Assembly: GCA_964453525.1 (NCBI GenBank)
Contig: CAYVOV010000004.1
Span: 62,001-126,000 of the forward strand
Direction: 5' to 3'
DNA: 64,000 nt
DNA from: CAYVOV01 sp964453525
GTDB lineage: Bacteria > Chloroflexota > Dehalococcoidia > Dehalococcoidales > UBA2162
Positions 51,558 through 59,859 of the stretch are shown piece after piece. The notes below the pieces were generated by a model that saw only the letters and a list, made by a program, of their open reading frames with translations, was not told where the DNA came from and made no database searches. The position numbers were made by a program, and so were the translations under genes. The first letter of the stretch is position 1, and the number at the start of each line of letters is the position of its first letter.

Positions 51558-52934
51558 GTGCCCAAAAAAATACCATCCGAAGTGGATATGGAAAAGATTG
51601 TTTCCCTTTCCCGGAGGCGTGGCTTTATTTTCCCGAGCAGCGAAATTTACGGAGGTCTGTCAAGCTGCTGGGACTACGGTCCGCTGGGAGTAGAGTTAAA
51701 GCGTAACGTGAAAGAGGCCTGGTGGCGGGCAATGGTGCAGGAAAGGGACGATATGGTGGGTATGGACGCCAGTATCCTGATGCATCCCGGTGTCTGGGAA
51801 GCCAGCGGCCACCTCCAGGGATTTTCAGACCCTCTTGTAGAATGTAAGAATTGTCACCAGAGGTGGCGTGCCGACGAGCTGGAGGGTGACAAATGCCCTT
51901 CCTGCGGTGGTGAGCTTACCGAGCCCCGCCAGTTTAACCTGATGTTCAAGACCTTTATGGGACCGGTGGAGGATGATGCCTCTGTTGTCTACCTGCGTCC
52001 CGAGACGGCACAGGGTATGTTCGTCAACTTTGAGAACGTGCTCAATACCACCAGGAAAAGGCTGCCCTTCGGCATTGCCCAGATAGGCAAGGCTTTCCGC
52101 AATGAGATTACAACGGGGAACTTTATCTTCAGGACTCGCGAGTTCGAGCAGATGGAGATTGAATATTTCGTCAAGCCGGGAATGGACAGGGAGTGGTTCG
52201 ATTACTGGCTGGAGGAACGCCAGAACTGGTATGTGAGGTTCGGTATTAAAAAAGACCACCTCCGTCTGCGGGAGCACAGTAAAGAGGAACTGTCCCACTA
52301 TTCAAGGAGGACAGTTGACATAAACTATCTTTTCCCGACGGGCTGGGATGAGATAGAGGGAATCGCCAACCGGGGCGACTTCGACCTCACCCAGCATGCC
52401 AGATTCAGCGGTAAAGACCTCAGCTACTTCGATGAGGAGACGAAAGAGCACATCGTCCCTTATGTGATTGAACCTTCGGCGGGAGTGGACCGCCCGGTGC
52501 TGGCTTTTCTCTGCGATGCCTATGACGAGGAGCAGGACAAGGACGAAATCAGGGTAGTGCTGCGTTTCCATCCGGCTCTGGCTCCCTACAAGGCAGCGGT
52601 ACTGCCCCTCAGCCGGCGGGAGCCGCTGGTGGAGATGGCAAAGGACGTTTATGCCGGGCTGCGCCAGTGCCAGGCAGTCACCTATGACGATGCCCAGAGC
52701 GTCGGCCGTCGCTACCGGCGCCAGGACGAAATCGGCACTCCTTTCTGTATCACCATTGATTTTCAGTCGCTCGAGGATAACCAGGTTACAATCCGCGAGC
52801 GTGACAGTATGAACCAGATACGCGTCCCCGTGGCCGAGCTACAGAATACGCTGACAGCCAAACTTGAAGGTGAAGACCTGTTCGTCCTTCCCCCCGGCGG
52901 GCAGATATGGCTGGAGGCGAATAAGGAAGAGTAG
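51558..52934 (+). CDS. glyS: Glycyl-tRNA synthetase (dimeric alpha2 type)
   Basis: 458 residues, class II synthetase. Starts at GTG 51558. Motif 1 region FPSSEIYGGLSSCWDYGPLG (about 22-41), zinc-like CKNCHQRW and CPSCGG in the insertion (about 94-118), motif 2 IGKAFRNEITTGNFIFRTREFEQMEIE-type region (about 180), and the glycine-binding EPSAGVDRPVLAFLCDAYDE region (about 305). A C-terminal anticodon-binding domain follows. It charges tRNA-Gly. The dimeric form, not the alpha2-beta2 form of many bacteria, fits Chloroflexota. Confidence 0.95.
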   Translation: MPKKIPSEVDMEKIVSLSRRRGFIFPSSEIYGGLSSCWDYGPLGVELKRNVKEAWWRAMVQERDDMVGMDASILMHPGVWEASGHLQGFSDPLVECKNCHQRWRADELEGDKCPSCGGELTEPRQFNLMFKTFMGPVEDDASVVYLRPETAQGMFVNFENVLNTTRKRLPFGIAQIGKAFRNEITTGNFIFRTREFEQMEIEYFVKPGMDREWFDYWLEERQNWYVRFGIKKDHLRLREHSKEELSHYSRRTVDINYLFPTGWDEIEGIANRGDFDLTQHARFSGKDLSYFDEETKEHIVPYVIEPSAGVDRPVLAFLCDAYDEEQDKDEIRVVLRFHPALAPYKAAVLPLSRREPLVEMAKDVYAGLRQCQAVTYDDAQSVGRRYRRQDEIGTPFCITIDFQSLEDNQVTIRERDSMNQIRVPVAELQNTLTAKLEGEDLFVLPPGGQIWLEANKEE

Positions 52935-52962
52935 GGAGCGACCAAAGTTAAACTGGGTGTTG

Positions 52963-52986
52963 AAGAGGGGTGCAGCCCCTCTTTTT
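52963..52986 (+). terminator. Rho-independent terminator after glyS
   Basis: AAGAGGGG-tgcag-CCCCTCTT (52963-52983) followed by TTTAAAA, 28 bp after the glyS stop. A good GC-rich stem with a T stretch. Confidence 0.75.
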
Positions 52987-53015
52987 AAAAACTTCCCCCT
53001 TCCCCTTTAAGGTGC

Positions 53016-53175
53016 CTTGCCTCAAAAGTCATTCTGGAGTCCGCCACTGGCGGACGAAGAATCTCAGGGTGGGGAGTCAAGGTAATCCCCTCCTCCCTGA
53101 GACCCTTCGCGGAGTTTACACTGAGCGGAGTGAATGTGCTCCAGGGTGGCAGGAACGAACGATTTTTAGGGCAAG
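53016..53175 (+). repeat. MITE-like element, full copy
   Basis: 160 bp with ends CTTGCCTCAAAAGTC and CGATTTTTAGGGCAAG, internal GGAGTCAAGGTAATCCCCTC (identical to the 5433 copy) and GAGTTTACACTGAGCGGAG (shared with the 26854 copy). No coding sequence. It fills most of the glyS-amidotransferase spacer (52935-53239). Confidence 0.85.
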
Positions 53176-53239
53176 ACTCTTCGTAAGGGGAAGAGGGATG
53201 AAGGGGGATGGGGTAATATAATATTTAGAGAGGGAAGAG

Positions 53240-53971
53240 ATGGGCCGGACTATAAAAATCGGAATTATCGGTGATTATGATGCAAACCTCTCCTCTCATC
53301 CGGCGACAGATGCTTCAATCGAGCATGCCGCCGCTCATCTTAATATAAAAGCAAGCTTTGAATGGATACCAACGCCATCGTTGCTGACGGCGACAGGCCT
53401 GAAGAAACTTGAGCTGTATGATGGTTTATGGGTGTCTTCCGGCAGCCCGTACCGGAGCATGGATGGTGCCCTCAGTGGAATCCGGTATGCCCGCGAGGAG
53501 AACCGCCCCCTTTTTGGTACCTGAGGCGGTTTTCAACATATTCTGTTAGAATATGCCAGGAATGTGGCAGGTATTGAAAATGCGGGGCACACCGAGTCCG
53601 ACCCCGATACACCCGTACCGCTCTTAATACCTGCTTCCTGTCCGGTGCCTGACCGCCCTGAAGGCGCTCCCCGGCTATGGGGAGAGATGAAAATAACGGT
53701 GACTCCCGACTCCCTGGCTTTTCGCATCTATCAGCGGACGGAGGTGAATGAACCTTTCACCTGCAACTACGAGCTTAATCCCGCCTTCCGGGGAGACCTT
53801 GAGACGGCCGGACTGGAATTTAGCGGAGATAGTGAGGACGGCGGAGCCAGAATTGTGGAGCTTCCGGACCATCATTTCTTTCTGGCTACCGGCTTCGTGC
53901 CTCAGTTGGCCTCAGAGGAAGCTAAGCCTCACCCGCTGATTGTTGCCTTCGTTAAAGCGGCGGTGAAGTAA
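53240..53971 (+). CDS. CTP-synthase-like class I glutamine amidotransferase with in-frame TGA at the nucleophile cysteine (candidate selenoprotein)
   Basis: Reading through TGA 53522-53524 (codon 95) gives a complete 243-residue protein of the stand-alone CTP-synthase-C-terminal-like amidotransferase group. Before the TGA come IKIGIIGDYDANLSSHPAT and GSPYRSMDGALSGIRYARE, ending PLFGT; after it comes GGFQHILLEYARNVAG, then TESDPDTPVPL and the C-terminal KPHPLIVAFVKAA. Relatives have G-T-C-G-G-F-Q-H here, where C is the catalytic nucleophile, so TGA replaces exactly that codon. The frame is intact on both sides and starts behind AGAGGGAAGAG. A clean 7-bp hairpin follows. Selenocysteine, UGA-Cys recoding, or a single-base mutation/error remain possible. 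Confidence 0.78.
53537..53555 (+). promoter_or_regulatory. Candidate SECIS hairpin after the amidotransferase TGA
   Basis: CATATTC-TGTTA-GAATATG: a perfect 7-bp stem with a 5-nt loop. The loop starts 19 nt after the TGA and has G as its second base, both within the general bacterial SECIS description. The loop distance and U-G entry are the same as in the hairpin behind the NifU-like TGA. Confidence 0.5.
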
Positions 53972-54006
53972 GAAAAGAAGTAAACAACCAAGCATTATGG
54001 GTTGAA

Positions 54007-54330
54007 ATGCCTAAGAAGCATCACAATGTGTATGTTATCGAACTATCTCCGGGGGTCATGTACGATAAAAAATTCCAGCAAGAGAATTGGGGGTTCAAGC
54101 GTTCACTCCCATGTTATTACGTTGGTATAACCGGACTCACGCCTGAAGAACGTTTTAAAAACCATAAGGAGCATTATAAATCAAGTAGAATAGTGTATAA
54201 ATATGGAGTACGCTTGGTTCCTGAATTATACGAAAAATCCAATCCCATGACTTATAAAGAAGCGGTGAAAAAAGAAATGGAGCTGACTGACGAGTTAAAA
54301 AAGCAAGGGCATGGTGTCTGGTCGAGATAG
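54007..54330 (+). CDS. Small GIY-YIG-like protein
   Basis: 107 residues. VYVIELSPG near the start, CYYVGITGLTPEERFKNH (about 37-54) and a later conserved YGVRLVPELY fit a short GIY-YIG-type fold (V-Y-V ... Y-V-G, then an arginine). Stand-alone members of this group are unstudied and may be nucleases or fold-only proteins. The basic C-terminal half could bind nucleic acid. Lies between the amidotransferase and the HAD pair, same strand. Function unknown. Confidence 0.65.
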   Translation: MPKKHHNVYVIELSPGVMYDKKFQQENWGFKRSLPCYYVGITGLTPEERFKNHKEHYKSSRIVYKYGVRLVPELYEKSNPMTYKEAVKKEMELTDELKKQGHGVWSR

Positions 54331-54363
54331 ATGAACTAATCCCGGGATCATTGGTGAAATAAT

Positions 54364-55056
54364 ATGAAGTATTCGGCCGTAATATTCGACCTCTTCGGGA
54401 CGCTGGTAGACAACATAAACTACGAAGAATATCTGAATATACTCAGGCAGGTTGCCTCTATCCTCACAATCCCGTTTACCGATTTCTGGCAGTTATGGTC
54501 TGAGACTTCGCGCCAGCGTACTCTAGGAGCTTTTCCGACTTTGGAAGCCAATATTGAATATATCTGTGAGAAACTGGGAGTAAATCACGTTGATACACAG
54601 ATAAGGCGTGCTACCAAGCTCAGGAATGACTTCATTGCTCAATCAATGAAGCCGCAACCAGATGCTATTGATGTACTCTCTCGTCTGAAATCACAGGATT
54701 TAAAGCTGGGACTAATCAGCAATTGTACTCCTGAAACTCCTGTGTTCTGGGAGAATTTACCTTTCGTTAAGCTGTTTGATGTTGCTTTGTTTTCTTGCTC
54801 GGCAGGCATGCAGAAGCCTGACCCACGTATCTATGGACTGATGGTTCAGCGGTTGTCTGTTAAATCTGAAAGCTGCCTCTATGTTGGAGATGGAAATGGT
54901 AAGGAACTAAGCGGTGCTAAAGGTGCCGGCATGCATCCGTTACTTATTCGTCATGCCGGCGAAGATGGCACTCAACCCCATCTTATTAACCGGGAAGAAT
55001 GTGCCGACCAGAGAATCTCCTCGCTATCTGAAATCCTGACTCTTTTAAATGAGTGA
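54364..55056 (+). CDS. HAD-superfamily hydrolase (copy 1 of 2)
   Basis: 230 residues. Motif I IFDLFGTLVD (about 7-16), motif II LGLISNCTPE (about 116-125), motif III lysine in SAGMQKPDPRIY (about 144-155) and motif IV LYVGDGNGKELSGAKGAG (about 171-188). The first motif has D-x-F-G-T with the usual nucleophile aspartate. The cap is of the small alpha-helical type (C1). Substrates of such phosphatase/dehalogenase-like proteins are not predictable. Paralogous to the next gene. Confidence 0.88.
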   Translation: MKYSAVIFDLFGTLVDNINYEEYLNILRQVASILTIPFTDFWQLWSETSRQRTLGAFPTLEANIEYICEKLGVNHVDTQIRRATKLRNDFIAQSMKPQPDAIDVLSRLKSQDLKLGLISNCTPETPVFWENLPFVKLFDVALFSCSAGMQKPDPRIYGLMVQRLSVKSESCLYVGDGNGKELSGAKGAGMHPLLIRHAGEDGTQPHLINREECADQRISSLSEILTLLNE

Positions 55057-55098
55057 AATACTATAAATAGTTATGAAGGGGAGAATGGATGGGGTGAT

Positions 55099-55794
55099 AT
55101 GAAATACGAAGCAGTCATCTTTGACCTTTTTGGGACGCTGATTGATAAGTTCTCTTTGCAGAGCCACCGGGAGGTGCTGGGCCAGATGTCTGCTGTCCTG
55201 TCAATACCTGCCGATGATTTTATCAAGCTGTGGTTCGATACTTTCGATATGCGGGGGTTCGGGACTTTTCAGAGTCTTGAAGCAAATATCGAGTATATAT
55301 GCGGCAAAATGGAAATAAACGTCGGAGAAGCAGCGGTCAGACTTGCCGCAAAAATAAACCGTGAATACACGGTAGGTTCCATGACTCCACGCCCCTTTTC
55401 TACCGAGTTACTTTCACATCTGAAATCACTTGGTTATAAGACGGGACTTATTACCAACTGCTCCGCCGAAATCCCCCTGATCTGGGAGGATATGGCTTTC
55501 GCGTCATTGACCGATGCGGCGGTGTTTTCCTGTTCTGCCGGTATTCAAAAGCCGGACCCGCGTATTTATTTCCTGGCTGCAGAGCAACTGGCGGTTCAAC
55601 CGGAAGATTGCCTTTATATCGGGGACGGCGATAGCCAGGAACTTTCCGGGGCTGCCGCTGTTGGCATGAATCCGGTGCTAATCCGCAATCCGGAAGAAGA
55701 TAGTGCTGATGTACACCGAATTGATTACGAGGCTGATAAGTGGAATGGCCCGGTAATTACTTCCTTGAAAGAGGTCCTTGAGCTGGTCAAATGA
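55099..55794 (+). CDS. HAD-superfamily hydrolase (copy 2 of 2)
   Basis: 231 residues, colinear with the preceding gene: IFDLFGTLID, TGLITNCSAEIPL, SAGIQKPDPRIY and LYIGDGDSQELSGAAAVG. Sequence match runs from N- to C-terminus (both end in a SLxEVLxLxx helix), so the pair arose by tandem duplication; the changes are scattered. All catalytic aspartates and the motif III lysine are kept in both copies. The spacing of 42 bp suggests cotranscription. Confidence 0.88.
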   Translation: MKYEAVIFDLFGTLIDKFSLQSHREVLGQMSAVLSIPADDFIKLWFDTFDMRGFGTFQSLEANIEYICGKMEINVGEAAVRLAAKINREYTVGSMTPRPFSTELLSHLKSLGYKTGLITNCSAEIPLIWEDMAFASLTDAAVFSCSAGIQKPDPRIYFLAAEQLAVQPEDCLYIGDGDSQELSGAAAVGMNPVLIRNPEEDSADVHRIDYEADKWNGPVITSLKEVLELVK

Positions 55795-55867
55795 GAGAGT
55801 TTAAAGTCGTAAGTGTGGATATGTTCGTATTGATGTTGGTTCGGATTCCAGGTGACAATGGTGAAAG

Positions 55868-56371
55868 ATGATTGACTACTCGCTTATAGAAATTATTACG
55901 GCTGATGAGTCACACCGTGAGTTTGGCTACCAGGTGAAGAAGGCGGCTGAAGGTAAGTATATTGCCGGGATATGGGGCTGGGATGAGGATGTACAGCGAG
56001 GTTTCCACTCCAAGGACTGGCAGCATAACAGACCTGAGGTAATAACTTACGGCGGTGAACCAATCGGCACTATCTATATATCTGAAGACGGGGGATTTAT
56101 TGAGATAAATCAGTTTTTCATCATGCCCGAATACCAGAATAAAGGCATCGGGACAAATATATTGAGGAATATCCTCGATAAGGCAGACCGGTCAGGTCTA
56201 AAGATGAAACTGAAATACCTGCGAAACAATCCTGTGGAGTCGTTGTATAAAAGGAACGACTTCATGATTACCGGGTTCGACGGGGCATATTATTCCATGG
56301 AGCGAGAGCCGGTCAGCGGAAATAAAAAAGGCGGAAAAAGTACGTATGAATTACGAGGCCTTAGTCTTTGA
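55868..56371 (+). CDS. GNAT-family acetyltransferase
   Basis: 167 residues. The acetyl-CoA pyrophosphate loop QNKGIGTNIL (about 96-105) follows FIEINQFFIMPEY, the typical beta4-alpha3 arrangement, and YKRNDFMITG supplies the late beta strand. No other domain. The last 20 residues are basic and polar. Start ATG 55868 has GGTGAAAG upstream. Substrate not predictable. Lies after the HAD pair on the same strand. Confidence 0.85.
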   Translation: MIDYSLIEIITADESHREFGYQVKKAAEGKYIAGIWGWDEDVQRGFHSKDWQHNRPEVITYGGEPIGTIYISEDGGFIEINQFFIMPEYQNKGIGTNILRNILDKADRSGLKMKLKYLRNNPVESLYKRNDFMITGFDGAYYSMEREPVSGNKKGGKSTYELRGLSL

Positions 56372-56406
56372 CCTTTAGTACTCAACGATTATTGCATTTA
56401 TAAATA

Positions 56407-57165
56407 TCAGTATTCCTCATTAATTATACGGAGTTGGATGAGAGTGATAATAGCCAGTACTATATAGACAGCTATCTGATACCCGGTCTCAAAAAATATT
56501 TCTACAGCTATTCCAATACCATTGGCGACACCCCAGGCGATAAGTATATTAAATGGCAGAGCTACCATTATTGTTGTCAGGAAAGAATCAAAGAAGTCCC
56601 CGTAAGGCTCGATAACCGGGAAAGCCACTTCATACCAGTCGGTTATAACTCCGGTTCCTGAAACAATATACATTATCCCCCAGATAATGCCGACAACCGT
56701 TAGCGCCAGTATACCACCTTCGATGTAAGGTATTTCAACGCTGAAGATGCCCAGAATTGAAATAAATATCCAGTTAGCCAGGAATGCCATGCCTATGCTG
56801 AAGCCGATTATGAATACCGAAAGGCCCCACCACCTGTAATCACTATAAAATGAGTATTCTTTTTCACTGATAATAGCACCTTCCCGGAGGCTATCAACAT
56901 CCGGCCGCTCCATGTGTGGTGGTACAACGGACGGTTCTGGTTCTTCCTGCGGAGTAGCTTCTGGAGAAATTTCCGGAATTGGCTGAGCCGCCGTGGCGGC
57001 ACGGGTCTCATCAGTCCGGCTCGCCTCTATCGTGCTTTCAGTCATTGTCTGTTCCCCAAGTGAGGGAAAGCGTCTCTTCAGGTAGCGCTGAAGATATTTA
57101 GCTCCTCGACCCAGAAGATACAGTATAACTGCCGAAACAACAGTATTGATAATACTCTGTACCAT
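56407..57165 (-). CDS. Integral membrane protein of unknown function
   Basis: 252 residues. One helix at the N-terminus (about 4-24) and a Glu/Pro-rich linker (about 45-90) precede four hydrophobic helices (about 108-130, 142-168, 185-215, 220-245). No conserved signature that I recognise. It lies alone on the minus strand between the GNAT gene (convergent) and sbcD (divergent). ATG 57165 follows AAGGGATTTT. Function unknown. Confidence 0.6.
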   Translation of the reverse strand: MVQSIINTVVSAVILYLLGRGAKYLQRYLKRRFPSLGEQTMTESTIEASRTDETRAATAAQPIPEISPEATPQEEPEPSVVPPHMERPDVDSLREGAIISEKEYSFYSDYRWWGLSVFIIGFSIGMAFLANWIFISILGIFSVEIPYIEGGILALTVVGIIWGIMYIVSGTGVITDWYEVAFPVIEPYGDFFDSFLTTIMVALPFNILIAWGVANGIGIAVEIFFETGYQIAVYIVLAIITLIQLRIINEEY

Positions 57166-57392
57166 AAAATCCCTTAATTCCTTTAGTCATCGTCTGACTG
57201 TTGAAGCCATAAGGATGAAAGATTTATCTGTTGCGAGGCGTCTAACTACTGCGGTAATATCAGTGCTGTATTTTATAATGTGTAAAGGATTCAGTCAATT
57301 ATCTACTAATAGCGGATAACCTTGGCACTGAAGTTCTGAATGGGTTACAGTCGGTAGTACCAATATGGTATTATTTTGAGAAGAGCTACACT

Positions 57393-58637
57393 ATGAAAAT
57401 CATTCATTTTTCCGACCTTCACCTGGGAGTCGAGACCTACGGGCGAATTAATCCGGAGACCGGCGTCTCGACCCGCCTTGATGATTTTCTTGCCGCTCTG
57501 GATAAGGTAGTCGATTACGCTCTGGATAACAGCGTCGACCTTGTGGTCTTCTGCGGTGATGCCTATAAGAGCCGGGAACCCGGCCAGACCCAGCAGCGGG
57601 AGTTTGCCCGGCGTATTAACAGGCTTTCTTCAAACGGTGTTCCCATATTCCTGCTGGTAGGTAACCACGATATGCCGAATGCCATTGGCAAGGCTACCGC
57701 CACCGAGATTTTCCATACTCTGGAAATCAGGAACGTTTACGTGTCTAACAGGCCTGAAATATGCAGAATTGAAACAAAAAGCGGCATTGTCCAGGTAGCC
57801 TCTCTGCCCTGGCTGAGGCGGAGCGCCCTTTTGAGCAGGGAGGAGACGAAAAACCTCAGCTTGGAGCAGGTTAACGAGAGGCTGCAGGAGGTGCTGACGA
57901 ACACAATCGCCTCTCATGCCTCAAAACTCGACCCCTCACTGCCGGCAATACTGGCTGCTCATGTCAGTGTAGCCAATGCCACCGTTGGCTCGGAGCGGCT
58001 GATGGCTATAGGGAGCGAGCATTTTCTGCTGCCGGGTATTGTTGCCAATCCTGCCTTCGATTACATTGCCCTGGGACATATCCACAAGCACCAGGTGCTG
58101 AATGAAAATCCTCCGGTTGTTTATGCCGGGAGCCTGGAGCGGGTGGACTTCGGCGAGGAGGGCGATGAAAAAGGGTTTTATACGGTGGATATCGAGACGG
58201 ACGGGCAGACGGGCAGGCGCCAGGTCTCCTATCAGTTTCATCCCGTAGTGGGGCGCAGATTTCAGACTATCAGTGTAAATATCGGGGCGGAGGATACCGA
58301 CCCTACCTCGACTGTGCTCAGGGCAATTCATCCTGATGGCGAGGATAAGGTAAGTGATGCTGTGGTACGACTCCAGATAAGCCTGCCGGCGGAGGCTGAG
58401 GGACAGCTCAGAGACAGCGAAATCAGGGAAGCCCTGAAAGGCGCTTACTATTATACAGTAGCCAGGGATGTTAAGCGGGAGACCCACCTCAGGCTCGGCG
58501 AGAAGTCCGCCGAAGAAATAGCTCCCATAGAAGCGCTAAAAACCTATCTTGAAGCGAGCTATCCCCCCGAACGGGCGAAAATTTTACTCGAATACGGGGA
58601 GAGGCTGATACGGGGGGAGTCCGATTCTGATGGGTAA
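57393..58637 (+). CDS. sbcD: DNA double-strand-break exonuclease, Mre11/SbcD type
   Basis: 414 residues. Phosphoesterase motifs of Mre11/SbcD in order: IHFSDLHLGV (about 3-12), VVFCGDAYKSREP (about 50-62), FLLVGNHDMPNA (about 90-101), LAAHVSVANA (about 194-203) and LGHIHKHQVL (about 229-238), all metal ligands present. A capping domain follows. It normally pairs with the SbcC/Rad50 ATPase; no sbcC lies downstream, where a repeat region begins. GAAGAG precedes ATG 57393. Confidence 0.92.
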   Translation: MKIIHFSDLHLGVETYGRINPETGVSTRLDDFLAALDKVVDYALDNSVDLVVFCGDAYKSREPGQTQQREFARRINRLSSNGVPIFLLVGNHDMPNAIGKATATEIFHTLEIRNVYVSNRPEICRIETKSGIVQVASLPWLRRSALLSREETKNLSLEQVNERLQEVLTNTIASHASKLDPSLPAILAAHVSVANATVGSERLMAIGSEHFLLPGIVANPAFDYIALGHIHKHQVLNENPPVVYAGSLERVDFGEEGDEKGFYTVDIETDGQTGRRQVSYQFHPVVGRRFQTISVNIGAEDTDPTSTVLRAIHPDGEDKVSDAVVRLQISLPAEAEGQLRDSEIREALKGAYYYTVARDVKRETHLRLGEKSAEEIAPIEALKTYLEASYPPERAKILLEYGERLIRGESDSDG

Positions 58638-59859
58638 GACTTTTCAGAAATACTAGAAGCATTTTTGTATTAAATCGGCTCTATTAAATATATTTTTTAT
58701 CCTCACCCCCGGTAACGAAGTCCCCCTCTCCTTAGCAAGGGGGCTTGCCCTAAAAGTCGCGAACCCATGTCATCCTGAGCGTAGTGAAGGATCTCTGGGT
58801 GGGGATCTTTTAATTTCACCGCACACAGATTCTTCGTCATCCGCCTCTGGCAGATTCCTTAGAATGACATTTTAGGCTAGGCTTTAGCAAGGAGAGGGGG
58901 GACTTCAAAAAAGGATTGCTGTGCAACTGAAATACTTCTACATGGAAGATATTAAAATGCTTTGAAAGTGCCTCAACACGAAGCGGTCGGGAGTTTCGGA
59001 CATGAATGTATGTTTGTTCTAGTGTAGGACGATAATTCAAAAGCACCAGTCTGGGCGTTTAAGAGGAGTGTGGCGCGTTAGCGTCACACTCCTCTTTCAA
59101 ACACTTCCCCCTTCCCCTTTTAAAAGGGGAAGGGGGATTAAGGGGGATGGGGTTACATAGCTCGCATTAAGACAAATAAATCAATTTTCCACTCCAGAAT
59201 CAGAGACACTTCGGCTTATCCAGAAGCGGCGAAGCCTCTCTCAAGTTTCCTTAAAGGAGGCTTGCCTCCGCCAAAGCGACTATGTGCCGGCAGGCGGGTG
59301 GGAATAAATAATAATAGTGGGGACTGGTTGTATAAGAATGGTGCCTCCCCACTCTGAGATTTTTCGCCCCGATTCCACCAGGGCTCCAGAACGACACTCA
59401 TGCGAGTTGTCATGCTGGAGGGAGCACATTCGCTTCACTCAGTATAAACTCCGCGACCGAAGCATCTCGGGGCAGGAGGTTAGAATGGCAATGTGTTAGA
59501 GATTGCTTCGCTCGCAATAACAGTTGAGTGTATCATACTAAAAAACACAAAGCCGATTCCTCTCAATCTTAGTTGGAGACCCTTCGACAAGCTCAGGGTG
59601 AGTGGGGATGAATGCCGCTCATGGTGAGCAGTTAGCCTGTCCTGAGCGAAGCCGAAGGAAACCATAGCGGCGAAAGAAATATAGACATTCATGGTTGCAC
59701 AGGCAACCATGATTAAGTAAAAGGACAAAGCGTCCTTTATTGTCTCCGCAGATATTTAATAGTATACTAAAATATTAGTATTCACCAGAGCCTGCCCCGG
59801 TTAGAACACCGCTTATTGATTCCATCCGGTAGCCAGCAGGGAAAGGGACCCGTTCACCA
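58638..59859. repeat. 1.2-kb repeat-rich intergenic region after sbcD
   Basis: No credible gene. In order: a C/T-rich stretch (58700-58745); an inverted, diverged MITE-like copy (58744-58881); a hairpin AGAGGAGTGTG...CACACTCCTCT (about 59061-59096); an inverted repeat CCCCCTTCCCCTTTTAAAAGGGGAAGGGGG (59106-59135); a degenerate MITE-like copy (about 59342-59470); and the inverted partner of the 21426 repeat (59559-59726). It may be the site where sbcC was lost or never existed. Confidence 0.7.
59559..59726 (-). repeat. Dispersed repeat, copy 2 (inverted relative to 21426-21595)
   Basis: About 168 bp, near identical to the copy at 21426-21595 on the other strand: CTCAATCTTAGTTGGAGACC at one end and GGTTGCACAGGCAACCAT at the other. 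The flanks differ, so the shared block defines the element. No gene. Confidence 0.8.

Noticed and set aside
58638..59859. CRISPR-like array in the repeat-rich region
   Set aside because: Repeats are unequal, not regularly spaced, and no cas gene is present.
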